This document shows positions 1-10,695 of a stretch of DNA of 64,000 nucleotides, in pieces; the first letter of the stretch is position 1; every line of letters starts with the position of its first letter. The notes under the pieces are model-generated. The model was not told where the DNA came from. It did no database searches and saw only the letters and a list, made by a program, of their open reading frames with translations. The stretch spans positions 9,734,001 to 9,798,000 of the forward strand of contig OZ316893.1 in assembly GCA_973895155.1 (NCBI GenBank), in the 5' to 3' direction. The DNA is from Marsupella aquatica. Lineage: Eukaryota; Marchantiophyta. A program made the position numbers and the translations under genes.

Positions 1-1154
1 GGTTATGTACGTAACCGTGCACGGGTTGAGGGAAGCATGCTACAGGATACTTAGCAGCTGGGAGTATGTTCTATTGTAGTAACATATTGGCCACAATTGA
101 TTGTACCTCTCCCCGTACTTGGGTAGAGGAGAGGGAAGATGAAGAGGATCGTTTAACAGGTGCTAGGAAAACTCGCATCATGTTGACACCAGTGGAGGTG
201 AAACAACTGACCACATTCATGTTGAGTAACAGCACTATCATGGAAGAATGGAGGGATTTCTATGAGGATGCCAAAAGTAACAGCACAAGACCAAGGATTT
301 TTCCAAAGTACCTTGACTATATGAAGGAGAAGTTAGTTGAGGTGGATGACATGGTGGTCAGGGGAGAGAGTATATTACATTTTCCGGCTATCACAGATGA
401 TGTTCGTACCATTGTTCATGGTCCCTTGAGAGTGGTTACAACAAGGACAGCAATGTGGACACAAGGAAGACATTTTAGGTGATCTCCATCTACCTTAGTA
501 ACCTTTGATTTGAATCACTTGGTTTAATTTAATTCATTTGTAATACAAGCACGTATATTGAAGAGGCAGATTCTTGGTGTGTTCAATTAATTGGAATATG
601 TTTGTGTATATTTTTGTGTAACATATCCTTATGGTTTGATGGATTTTAGGATTTCTTCCCTTGATGAGAAGAGGGGTCGTACCTTTGATTGTGGAGTTCA
701 AGGACAATTCTCTCAAGATTCCCGTAGCACTCGCCATGACACAAATATTATTCGAGATGTTGTGCCACATTATGGAAAGGTAGAAGAGATTCTAGTGATA
801 TCTTATGATGCACAGTCAAAGTTTGAAGAGTATGTCTTCAAGTGCAAGTGGTTCAAAGTGAACCTTGCAGGTAACAATCCTACTGTGGTTCAAGATGAGT
901 GTGGATTTACATGACTGAAGACGTCTGCCACTAGTTTCCAGCCATCTCATTGGCAAACATCAGAGCCGTTCACTTTTCCAAGTCATGTGGAACAATGTTT
1001 CTATATTCCATACCCCCCAAAGGAATGGTCACTTGTCATCACATATGTGCCACGGTCTCGTTCAATCGTTGGGGAAAGCCTGATATTCTGGTTGTGTCCC
1101 AACCTGAAGATGATGAGGACCAAGTTTGAGGGGTCTGTGTTTGTGGATATATAG
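1..1154 (+). pseudogene. CACTA TNP2-like transposase C-terminal region (DUF4216-like), broken
   Basis: Frame 1 at the left edge reads YVRNRARVEGS, matching the conserved YVRNRARPEGS motif of TNP2-type transposases, then meets a stop near position 50. The similarity continues in the frame of 66-478. A GT-AG intron (479-649) restores that frame into 650-911, which has the DUF4216 signature VPHYGKVEEI followed by VFKCKWFKV. An in-frame TGA at 912-914 interrupts it. The frame then stays open to a TAG at 1152-1154, with FPSHVEQCFYIPYPP resembling the next conserved block (normally FxxasQvxQvFYvxDP). One frameshift and one nonsense codon make it non-functional. The catalytic core lies upstream, off the window. 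Confidence 0.75.
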
Positions 1155-1279
1155 CTACACGGATATATAGTTAGATTTGATGATATGAAGATTTCTCTTC
1201 TCGGTAGAATGGAGAAATATGTGCTTCTCAATTATCAATAAACTTATGTTTTGTAAGTATATCATTTTCAAATGTTGTT

Positions 1280-1914
1280 TTCTATATCTCCCATCCCTAC
1301 CCCACACTCACCACACCTTTTGGTAGACTTTATGCAAAGAAAACTCATGTTGCTTGTAGTCCTCTATCCTCCATGCTTTCCTAATCCCCCCTAGCCGTTC
1401 TCCTTATTACTTGTACCCACCTCCCTCCTCCTTTCTTTCATTGTCTGTCCCTCTTATTAAACCCTCCTTCCTCCTTCCTCTCCTTGTCCCAACCCCTTTC
1501 TATTCCAACCCTATACTTTCCTTACTTTCCACCCCTGTCCCCCACTCTTACCTATACAACCTAGCTTCTCTCCTCCCTCCTAAACCTATACCCTTAAACC
1601 TCCCTCATTTCCTTGTCCCTCTCTAAACCAATACCCTCCCTCCTTTCCTTGTCCCTCTCTAAACCCTAAACTCCCTCCTTTTTATTTTCACTCCCTAAAT
1701 CCAAACCCTCCCTAAAACTATATCTACATACCCTTCCTCCTCCCTCATTTCCTTGTGCCCCCTAAACCTGTATCCTCCCTCTTGGATCCCTCCGTTCCTT
1801 GTCCCTCCTAGCCCCATTCCCTTCCTCCTCCTTTTCATTGTCCCTCCCTAAAAGTTACATGTATCCACCCTCCTTTACCCTCCCTCCCCAATCCCATTCC
1901 TTTTCCACCTCTTT
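1280..1914. other. C/T-rich low-complexity stretch
   Basis: The plus strand is dominated by CCCTCC, CCTTCC and CTAAACCCT-like words for over 600 bp. No gene is supported; the open frames here simply reflect the missing A/G stop triplets. It lies between the dead transposase tail and the subterminal repeats, so it is most likely internal non-coding sequence of the CACTA element. A few CTAAACCC words resemble the plant telomere unit but are neither tandem nor regular. Confidence 0.6.
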
Positions 1915-2475
1915 GAAGCGCTCATAATATTTTGCGAAACATCTTGCGAAACCCCTACACCCGCAAACTCATCGCTACATTTGCGATACTTACTTGCTCG
2001 CTAATTGCCATCATAAACTCATCGCAAACTTCCAAATATACCACCATCTCAAAGTTGCGAAACCAAAACATTCACAAAATGAGACCCTAGACAGGCACAG
2101 GATTTGCGAGCCTATTACTATCGCAAGTTAGCCATTCCGTAAACATCGCTCATTTGCGAGACAAGAAGACTCGCAAAATATTTTGAGATGCTAAAATATT
2201 TGCAACTATTTAGTTTTCCGGCGCATCTCAATGAATTTGTGAAGCGGTAAAGATCGCTAAATTGTTCAATGATAATTACTTCGGAAATGTTTTGCGATAC
2301 GTGAAGTATCATAAAATGTTGCGATTGTCTAAGTTTCGCAATTATGTGTTGCGATGTGGGTAGATTCGCTAAGTGCGATGCGTATAGTATCACAAGTTTA
2401 GCGATGAGATTAATCTTGCAAACCTTTCTTCCTCTTGTAAAACGCCTTCGCAAAATTGGCAAATATGTAGTAGTG
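1915..2475. repeat. Dense TTGCGA/TCGCAA subterminal repeats of the CACTA element
   Basis: About fourteen exact TTGCGA or TCGCAA hexamers occur in roughly 540 bp in both orientations (for example near 1933, 1946, 1981, 2018, 2054, 2103, 2122, 2171, 2292, 2320, 2334, 2349 and 2446), plus one-mismatch variants such as TCGCTA. Chance would give fewer than one. The block ends at the TAGTG terminus. In En/Spm, short subterminal motifs in both orientations bind TNPA; that role here is inference. Confidence 0.68.
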
Positions 2476-5090
2476 ACTGATCGCCAAGCTGCTGGCTCGA
2501 CGACTGAAGATCCTTTTGCCACGGATCATCAGCCCTCAACAGACTAGATTTATACCGGGTCGTCACATACTGGAAAATATATCCCTATCCTGGCTTGTCA
2601 ATGACTGGATAAACTGTACCAAAACTCCCTCTTTATTCATGAAATTAGACTTCGAGAAAGCTTTTGATAGAGTAGACCACTCTTATATATGGGAAACCAT
2701 GCACCTACTTGGCCTTGGTTCTCACTTTATTTTTTTAGTTCAGTCACTTATTAGTAATGCTAGTTCCAAGGCACTTGTGAATGGACTCTGGACTCAGGAC
2801 ATCTTGATGAGTCGCGGGGTTCGGCAGGGGTGTCCACTTTCCCCCTGCTTTTTGCAATATCTACACAGCCACTGATGGATTTTTGTAGGTATGAAATTGC
2901 TGCTGGTAGACTTCAGGGATTGCAGATCTCTCCATCTCTGAATATCAGCTTCAGACTCTTTGCGGACGATCTGGGTCTTTTCATCCCTGCCACTATGGTT
3001 GCCTTCGAACAGGCTCAGGAGGCTATTAGCTGTTATGAATGTGCGACAGGTGCCAGGTTAAACTTGAAGAAATCTGTGGTGGTGCCACTCGCGGTTGAGG
3101 AAATCCGTAGTTGGCTAATTGGATCGGGCTGTCTAATTAGCGGTGAAGGCGAGATACAAAAGTACTTGGGTGCACCTTTTGGATCTAGGATATCGGAGGC
3201 TAACTTGCATGGTTTTTGCCTCGATCGAATTGGTGCCAGATTATCATCTTGGTCTAACCGTCTCCTTTCTTTCACTGGTCGGATCATGTTAGTCAAACAT
3301 GTACTTCAAGCTATACCTGTATATCATATGATGTTCCTTAGATCACTTGCTGCATTGGCTAAAAAATTGACAACTTTGAGCAGGGTTTTTCTGTGGGGGG
3401 CCAACAGACTTGGAGGTAAGAAGATCCCACTTGTGGCTTGGGAGAGACTATCTAGGCCTAAGGTTGACGGTGGCCTGGGCCTTAAGGAATTTACATGCCA
3501 TTCTGCTGCTCTCTTAAGTAAATGGTTCATTGGAGCGATTGATCATCCTGAGTCGGAATGGGCACTGATGTTTGCTGAAAATTTGAAGCTAACATCCTGG
3601 AGGAATTTCAGAGTTGTTCGTAGAAATCAGTACTCAATGAAGGATAAACTACTCTTGTGTTCACCCCGATCCTTTGGCAATCTCCTGTACACTGGACAGA
3701 TTTGGACGGCGTGGGAGCAGGTGAGGGAAAATTTGATCTTCTGCCCTGGAAATGGTACCATCCCAGTGCACTGGAGTGTGGAAGATCTCCTGAGATGCTT
3801 GCACTCTTTCTATAACTTAGTAGAGGAAGGTAGAGGAGAGATGGTGAAGATATGTGGTAAATTGGGAGTACGCAAAGTGAAAGATTTTTGGTCTGCGACT
3901 GACTGTGCATGGAAGGATCTAACACAACGAATGCAGCGTTTGAGGAATATAGTTGAGTCCGACAAAGATAGTTGTCTTAGACTCTTTTGACTTATATAGG
4001 GAACTACTTATGGTGTAAACATTACTGACTCCCCAACTGGTCTTTGGAGATGGTTGGATTCAGATTCAAAACCTAGAGCTTTTGGATTACCTAATCACAG
4101 GGTTTATGAGTTACTGAGAACTAAGGGCTCCAATTTCATTCGACTCAATAGAATCTGCGATGAATCACTGTCTGAGTTGGAATGGAGTGGGATTTGGATA
4201 ATATTGTGGACCTCTGATCTCTCTTCCCGGGTGAAGACCTTCATTTGGAGAATCCTAGCACAGGGACTCTTCTCTGGTTCTAGGGCACTTCGGATTAAGA
4301 AATCTGACGGATTCTGTGTGCTATGCTTTGGGGAGGTCGGAACATTACCTCATCTTTTCTGTCAATGCAGATATGCTAGATACAGATGGAGTGTGGCCGG
4401 GGAGTGGATGAATGGACTGATCATCGGCCGGGATCGTGGTCTGCTCAAATTGCTGTTGTCATGCAGGGGAAAAGTTTTGCTGAGTACTCTTTGTGCTTTC
4501 CTGATATACCAGATCCTTTGGAGCATCTGGTTGGCTAGGAATGAGCAAACCTTTGATTTGACGAAGAAACGAGTTTTTGACACGACCTCTATCATTTCGG
4601 GGGCCTTGGATCACTTGTCTGTAGTGGCAACTTCCTCCAGCTCTAACCGGAAGCGGTCGCGTCTAATTGGGGCTGCTACCTTGTTAGAAGGGGAAAGGAC
4701 CAGGATTATGAGGAATGATGTTAGGGTCACATTAGCTTTCTGAGCACTTGCGCTCTGTGCATTAGCAGTGTGCTGCATGCTGTTTTTTTGGTGTTGAGGG
4801 ATGCTATCTTAGTTTGTTCTATAAGTGGATGCTGCTGACTTTATTAGTATATCGGTCTTTACATGGAAAGGAGCATCTCTCCTTCCTTTTAGTTTTGCTT
4901 TACTTGCTTCTGCCCACGCTGCTTTGAGCTGTGGCTCTTTCCTAGTTCTGAATGTGAACCTCTATGTACTTTTTCACCCCTTCATGGGCTTTATGATGCC
5001 CCTGGGCCTGCTTGTTTCCCCGTCCGTGGGGTTCACGCGGAGTAAAATTTGGATTTAAAAATAAATAAAAATAGTAATAGTAGTAGAAGG
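2476..5090 (+). mobile_element. LINE (L1-type non-LTR retrotransposon), left side cut by the CACTA insertion
   Basis: Reverse-transcriptase coding sequence begins directly after the CACTA terminus and runs through RT motifs and a zf-RVT region to a stop at 4741-4743. A 3' untranslated tail of about 300 bp follows. It ends near 5047-5090 in an A-rich simple sequence (TTTAAAAATAAATAAAAATAG followed by TAGTAG), as expected for a LINE 3' end. The endonuclease and first part of the RT are absent from the window and presumably lie left of the CACTA element. A shorter copy of a similar tail occurs near 32370-32460. Confidence 0.8.
2477..4743 (+). pseudogene. LINE reverse transcriptase plus zf-RVT region, broken
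   Basis: In frame from 2477 the protein begins in the conserved LLARRLK / QQTRFIPGR region. RT motif A is LDFEKAFDRVD and motif B is GVRQGCPLSP. A missing base in the C-run near 2840-2845 shifts the frame. Motif C, RLFADDLGLF, is in the next frame (2830-3990) and is followed by the usual thumb motif KYLGAPFG and GGLGLKEF. Stops at 3988 and 3997 interrupt it, then 4054-4743 resumes the zf-RVT-like C-terminus (CVLCFGEVGTLPHLFCQC). RT motifs A and C keep their aspartates, but the frameshift and stops make this copy non-functional. Confidence 0.85.
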
Positions 5091-5591
5091 AAGTTAGCAG
5101 CGTCCCATGCCGCTAAGCCGCAAAATCGGCCTCGCCAAGAGCGAAACCTGCGGGAATTAGCTTGTGCAGAGGGGTTTCTTGGGTTTAGGGAGCCATGGGA
5201 CGCACCACACAAGCAATTTTATTGGGGTATGAAAAAATGAGTGGTCTCATCACACATTGAATGCTATTTGTTTACTGTGAAATTGAGGTCTTTTATAGTC
5301 TTGGGCGTGACTGTCGGTCCTCACAATTGATGCTCGAATAGTCATGATTGTTATCCCGAACCACAACACACCTGAACCCAATCAAAATAGAAAAATCAAT
5401 GTATTTGAGACATCCTATTGTTCCTAGGATTTCAATTGAACAGCCGTGCCTCCGTTCCATCCGAGTCCGGTTTTGACCTCTCGGTTTTGGTCACACAAAT
5501 ACAGTAGGTGGTTTACCACTTGCAATTGATGTCCTAAACTGATACTGTGAGGCCCAGAAATTGGTGCGGTCCTTTAGGTATAAGATGCCCT
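5091..5591. other. Intergenic stretch between LINE tail and TIR element
   Basis: No gene is supported. GCGTCCCATG at about 5100 and its inverse CATGGGACGC at about 5194 form a short inverted repeat. The right edge (about 5583-5591) reads AGATGCCCT, an inverted copy of the terminal repeat of the next element, separated from it only by AAT. Confidence 0.4.
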
Positions 5592-5840
5592 AATAGGGCG
5601 TCTCAAAGTTTGCAAAACGCGGGCAGAACGTGTGTCTAAGAGTTCGCGGGCCGGGACCCACGAATGTGCGGTTGACCAAGTTGGCGTCCGCACATTCTTG
5701 CCCGGGATTTTTTCATTAACCGCAGGCCGCGGACGTGGGTCAGAATATTGGGCCCCTCACTTACCAGGGTTTAGGCGAGTGAACAGTCGTCGAGGCTTCT
5801 TCCAGCTCCACGGGATCGAGCACGGCAGACAAACGCTCTT

Positions 5841-6928
5841 AGGTGAGAACGACGACAGCTGATGTTGAAATTTGAATGTCCCGTGATCGTCTGAAGCAGC
5901 AAAGCCATGTCCCTCTCAACCTCGTGAGCACTCGCATCCCAGTGTCATCTACTCTTGTGAGGTAGTCAGTGCATTCCCGTGCATGCTCGTGACTGTTTGC
6001 GCAAGACAGTAGTTGACGTGAGGCGGAGGACAAAGGGTTTTTCAGCACCTGCGGTGAGGGGAACGAGGTCAAGGCTTTGTACATTGCCTGCCACCGAAGA
6101 TCTGCAGCAAGTAGGTGCGGTACTAGTCTCATTTGTGCGACGTCATTTGCACCCCTTCTTACGGTGAGTTACAGGCAGTTTCTTAGCCCCACACCTTCAC
6201 TTCGTCGTCTCTTTCTTTCTTTGATTTTGGTTTAGTCACCTCTGTTGGTTGCACAATTTTTATAAATGCATTCTTCAGGCCATGGCTCAATGGACCCCCC
6301 TTTCCAATGTTGAGGAGGGCAGGCTTGCTGGGAGAATCAAAAAATATGGACCCTCCTTGGTCTGTGCAGCCAATTACACAGCTCAAAATCCATACTCATA
6401 GAAATTTGTCTACTCTGCCTGCCCTTATACCGTCGACCATGGAGGGCCATGTGGGAAGTCACTTGAGTTTGGACATCGTTGTGGTCATACATTACAAGGA
6501 AAGCCAAAGTTTAGGTTCCAGCTGATGTTAATTGATGCAGCACATCCACCATTGAAACCTATGAAGGCCCATATATGGGACTCTACCTGCATTTTATTGA
6601 ATTGCACAGCCTTGGATTTTAGTGTGCTTTCTGAAAAAGACCAAATCTCAACTGTTCAATTAGTTCTACAGAAGTGTCCCAAGCTTCAAGTGTCCCTTAT
6701 TGTGAAGGACCTTGAATTGCATGTCCAGCGCCTGGTCATCTTCGATGACCACATGACCATGTCTGCTCCCCTCTATGTAGGGTCTCCAAGTGCCAGGAGC
6801 CTTTCCTTCAAGACACCCACTAAAGAGCGAGAAGGCAAACCCCTACCAGTCTTGTCAAGCGAAACAGTGCCAAGAAAATCCTTGCAGACCTGATTGAGCA
6901 GTTGAAGGGTGCTGATTTAGATGATTGA
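5841..6928 (+). pseudogene. Zinc-ribbon / RPA-like OB protein, interrupted
   Basis: A candidate 5' leader ends at a donor (CTCTTAG/GTGAGA, about 5840) and joins an acceptor just before ATG 6282 (TTCTTCAG/GCCATGG). Reading from 6282, the protein starts MAQWTPLSNVEEG, meets an in-frame TAG at 6399-6401 and continues in the same frame. It then shows KFVYSACPY, a Cys cluster C-x9-C followed by RCGH, and a beta-rich tail with NCTA and VIFDD. That arrangement resembles the zinc-ribbon OB fold at the C-terminus of RPA1-type proteins. A frame change near 6840 leads to a plausible C-terminus, SAKKILADLIEQLKG, ending at 6926-6928. The assignment is tentative; the stop and frameshift suggest decay. Confidence 0.35.
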
Positions 6929-7183
6929 TATTTGTCATTCTTCCAATGTGTATGAGTAGTGGCTTCAGGGTAAATGAGTTGTACTTGGAGACCAACTGCT
7001 CCCTCGATGTTTTGCTGTCTCACTCTATATGTATTATTATGGTACATTGGTTTCATTAAAAATAAAATCCTCCCTTTTGCTTGGTGCATCTTTATAACCA
7101 ATTCCATGTCATTCTATTCTCGTGGTAATGAGTTCTATTTTGCAACCTTGAATTGGGTGAAATTGTAATAATGCAGGTGCACC

Positions 7184-8300
7184 ATGCCTAGAATATCTGA
7201 TTGCCAGTTTCAGTTAAGAATGGTCAAGCAGAAGCTTGAACTCACCATAGCCCTTCAGAGCTCCTCGTTTGAATCTGATGTGGACTCCATTGAGGGGACC
7301 CTTGGAGAGCTTCAATTTGTTATTCTTGGGCAATCAGAGTCAGACACAGATGATGCAGTCACTACCGCTCTGGATTCATGGACCATGCCCTGGCATTCAA
7401 ACGAAGGCCAGGGCGGTTCCCGTACAATGTTGGACTGACAGTAAAGAGGACAGCTTCTCACAGAAGGTCCTCCCACACTTGTTTGACTGGTTGAGTGTTC
7501 GAGGTCCGAGTTGACCCCTGTTGCATTCAAAGGGCAGCTTCGAGCACTGTCTCCAGATGTTTAATGCAGGGAGGAATGAGCTTTGAGCACTGAACAAACT
7601 TTGAGAAGTATCCAAGATACTTAATGTAGGCACGGAATGAGCTTCGAGAATAGAAAGGAGCGTCGAGCACTGTCCAAGTTACTTAATGTAGGGAGGAAGG
7701 AGCTTCAAGAACTGAAGGAGCGCGCGTCAAGCATTGAAGGAGCTTTGAGCAGTGGAGGAGTGTCGAGCAATGAAGGAGCTTTGAGCAGTGAAGGAGCTTC
7801 GAGCAATGAAGGAGCTTTGAGGAGTGATTGAGCTTTGAGAAGTGGCTACATGGCAAACTCACAGCAACCGCTGTGGCTAGTTGACGTGGGCGACAAAGGA
7901 GGCACTTTCATTGTTGGCCTTTGGAATTTCCCGAGTTGGCCTCTAAAGGTGAGGCGACCATTTCGGGAATTCTTTGGAGACGTAGCTCGCTTTCAGTCTG
8001 ATTGGCCTAGCATCCAAGTATTGGAATTGCCGTGGTAGAAGTTCTTCAAATTCGCCGACGAGGCATTGAAGGAGGATGATAGTGATGGGGAATGCAGCAT
8101 TCAAAGCACGATTACAGCTTTGAAGGAAGAAATTTTGGATAATGATGATGATTCTGTTGCGAGTTCAGGAGGTCCAAACTCGAAGGAAAAGACGTCACAA
8201 TGTGGCCGTGCCCGGCTTTGTCATGGCTGAAGTTCAGAGGTAGAACATTGGTCAAGACGGGAGTGTGTTGCAGTTCAGGCATTCAGTAGGCGTGCATAGG
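7184..8300 (+). other. Unassigned stretch with small ORFs inside the TIR element
   Basis: An 84-codon frame (7184-7438) follows an acceptor-like TGCAG. It has a Ser/Asp/Glu-rich centre and matches no family I recognise. A second open stretch (7835-8038) reads FREFFGDVARFQSDWPS before a stop. These could be decayed exons of one cargo gene, but splice joins are not convincing. No function is proposed. Confidence 0.2.
7560..7831 (+). repeat. 21-bp-type minisatellite, GGAGCTTTGAGCAGTGAA and variants
   Basis: Imperfect tandem copies of GGAGCTTYGAGCARTGAA occur, looser from 7560 and tight from about 7730. In the frame of 7637-7831 they give a 7-residue repeat of the form EGALSSx / EGASSNx. The frame is open but nothing else supports translation. 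Confidence 0.6.
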
Positions 8301-8985
8301 GTTTTGCGTAGAGTAGGAGTTGTAAGTGTAGGAAACCTGAGGATTATCGATTCCTTAAATTGTAATTTGGAGGTGAACCCAAACTGTGGTCATTCGTGAG
8401 CCTCGATTTTGTAATGTCGGACATTCTTATGGGAATGTCCAATGCTTTTCGGAAATGTAAACACTTTGTATGTGTGACTTTTTTCCAAGTGGAATGGCGC
8501 TCTTTGCTCATACTTAGAAGAAGGGGTGGATTACCGATTCGAGGGCCCAAGGCATGCTCTTTCCCTGCAGAGATGCACTGCCGAAAAAGGGTGTGGAACA
8601 TGATGTCTCTGTTTACAGTTAGAAAATGTAAATTTAGTTGAAAGTGCAGAATGAAATCAGCATAATGCCCCATTACGCATTATATTATGGACCAGAACGA
8701 AGTATTCTGGATGTTTACATTTCAAAGCTGCATCTCCATCTCACACAAATGTAAAATTTCACTCGCTAATAAGATCTAAGAAGATCTCAATCCCCCGCTC
8801 AATCCGCCTCTAAAGGTCCTCGACTGGACCCTAAAATCTGTGTACATAGCCTAATGCAAATCTACAATTTTGGGGTCTGTTGGAGGAGTCCGTGGTGCAG
8901 AAGTTGTCGTTCTTGTAGGCCCATGGGGATCAGCACTCATGGGAGTATCTTCCGAGTCGGGAATTAATCACATCAGGGCAACCAC

Positions 8986-10428
8986 CTACTCTGGAGGTTT
9001 GTTGCTTTGAAATAGCTCTATTAAAAGCGCTAATTGTTGTTGAGCTTTGAAAAGAGTCAACTGATTAAAGAGATCAATTCTGGCACGCTTCTCTTCGTGC
9101 TTCCTTTGCATTCTATCCCTGAGTCTTGCCTCCTTAGCCATTGTTTCTCGTGCCTCTCTGGCCTCCTCAGCCATAATTTCTCGTGCCTCTCTTGCCTCAG
9201 CCAAAATTTCTCGTGCATCTCTTTGGTCAGCCAGTTCTTGGGATTTCCATTTATCCTGAGTTTTGATCATTTGCTGCCTATACACATTTTTCTCACTAAG
9301 CTTCTCCATGTACACCTCAGCTAGATTTGGCCACGACGTAGCCTGTGAAGCAGCAGACCTTCTAGGAGTTCTCCTGTCGGAGTTCACTCTATCCGCATTT
9401 GGTGTAGTCGCTGCAGTTGGTGGTGCTTGCGACCCCGTCCCATCATCGGTATGACAGAATGTATGATCTCCTGAAGCATATGGGGCTGCCTCTGGACGTG
9501 CAGGAGGGAATTGAGGACCGGGATCCGTTTCTGTGCCATTACTCGTGGCTGCAGAAGGATCAATGTTGGTGAAGCTTGGTTGGAAGTCAAACTGGGAATC
9601 CCCACCATCTTTGCCAAATTCTGTGACAGGCATAGCAAAAATTATTGTGTGCATATACACTTTGGGCCAAATGCTGCACATGACGTATTGAATTACACAT
9701 GCTGCCTCATACCTGTAGTTGGCTCGCTCTGTGGTGTGGTACTTCGAAGTCATCTTGCTCTTCATCATCAGATCTAGGGTCCACATACAACTCGTCATGC
9801 CCTGGCAATCCCGCAGGTAATGTTGCAGGAGGGGTAACATTTGTCCTCTCTCCATACAGGGCATGCATCCGTTCGAAGTATGGACATATCTTATCCAACT
9901 TATCCCCAAGCGTTATACCAGCCCGTAGCTCTGCCATGGAGAGACCAGCGCCTGAATCATTTTTGATGGCTAGAGCCTCCTTGTATTTTTTCACGTAACA
10001 ATTGAACCTTTTGCCAAGGTTCTCACTTGTGCTCACGAATTTCAGGAAGCCTTGGGCATGGAGAACAACCAACATGAGTTTGAACACCGTTTTCTTCGAA
10101 AGATGTTTTGTCCCAATATAGGCAACCTACGAGACGAGCCATTCAACATGGCAAAATTGTTAGGATCCTCAAGCCAATCCACGATCTTACCTAAGTGCTC
10201 GGCAGTGAGCTTGGTCGCAACCCCACAAACGGGCTGACATTGAGAGGCCACCATATCTGGTCCTTGTTGTGTTACTTGTGAATCAGGAATCGCAGGACTC
10301 TGCGAGTTGAGAGGTGCAGGAAAATCCTGATATGCCCTCATAGAATTAGCCATCCCTCGCGTTGCACTCTCAAAGTTTGCCAGATTTTTTTCGACGGATT
10401 CTGGCGAGAGGGAAGCTTCAAAATTCAA
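8986..10428 (-). pseudogene. SANT/Myb-like protein with Ala-Arg-Glu coiled coil, transposon cargo
   Basis: Read on the minus strand, 10428-10115 gives a low-complexity N-terminus and then AEHLGKIVDWLEDPNNF, typical of transposon-associated SANT-like domains. A one-base shift near 10115 moves to the frame of 10087-9707, which holds SKKTVFKLML, NCYVKKYKEAL, GAGLSMAELRAGITLGDKL and CPYFERMHALYGERTNV, the rest of that domain. A possible intron (donor CTACAG/GTATGA at about 9707, acceptor near 9630) leads to 9630-8986, a Pro/Thr-rich linker followed by a coiled coil of repeated AREAREIMAEE units and the end FQSNKPPE. The splice phase does not close cleanly, so the copy may be decayed. The protein probably assists transposition by binding DNA; no catalytic domain is visible. 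Confidence 0.5.
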
Positions 10429-10695
10429 AAATCATCCAGGATTTCAAATAGTGGGACAATTCTCTGCGAAGTCGGCGCACTGAAACAGACGCGAATACAT
10501 TCAAATGCACACTGCGCGGGCGTAGCTTAACCTGGAGTAAACCCAGGTTCAGGAGGGCTGCGGGCCGTGTCAAAGTTGAGCACCCCCTTTTCTGCATGAC
10601 CGAAAAGGCAGACTCGGCCGTCGTCTCGGGCAGAATTTTTGGGGGTCAGGTGTCCGAACGCGAGATGATGCTGACAGAGAACTTTGAGATGCCCT

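Larger units (their letters stand above)
1..2475 (+). mobile_element. CACTA (En/Spm-type) DNA transposon, right-hand part
   Basis: The segment holds the tail of a TNP2-like transposase gene (1-1154), then about 1.3 kb of non-coding DNA, the last 560 bp of which is packed with TTGCGA/TCGCAA in both orientations. It ends TAGTG at 2471-2475; read on the minus strand the end begins CACTACTAC, the hallmark CACTA terminus. CACTA elements are known to carry dense short subterminal repeats bound by their second protein. Immediately after TAGTG the sequence becomes LINE reverse-transcriptase coding sequence, so the element seems inserted in the LINE. Its left end lies outside the window, so neither the partner terminus nor the 3-bp target duplication can be checked here. 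Confidence 0.72.
5595..10695. mobile_element. 5.1-kb TIR DNA transposon, PIF/Harbinger-like by TSD length, transposase not seen
   Basis: The left end starts AGGGCGTCTCAAAGTT at 5595; the right end, read inverted from 10695, starts AGGGCATCTCAAAGTT (one mismatch in 16). Both ends are flanked by AAT (5592-5594 and 10696-10698), a candidate 3-bp target duplication as in PIF/Harbinger transposons, although that superfamily prefers TWA. Inside are a zinc-ribbon/OB-like ORF on the plus strand (6282-6928), a serine/glutamate minisatellite, and a SANT-like coiled-coil ORF on the minus strand (8986-10428). No DDE transposase was recognised, so the copy is probably non-autonomous. The SANT-like ORF fits the second protein of Harbinger elements, but the family assignment is inference. 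Confidence 0.55.

Noticed and set aside
1411-1626. Proline/leucine-rich plus-strand ORF
   Set aside because: It is produced by the C/T-rich simple sequence; no domain or splice context.
2118-2522. 134-codon minus-strand ORF
   Set aside because: It overlaps the TTGCGA repeat block and the CACTA/LINE border; no family similarity.
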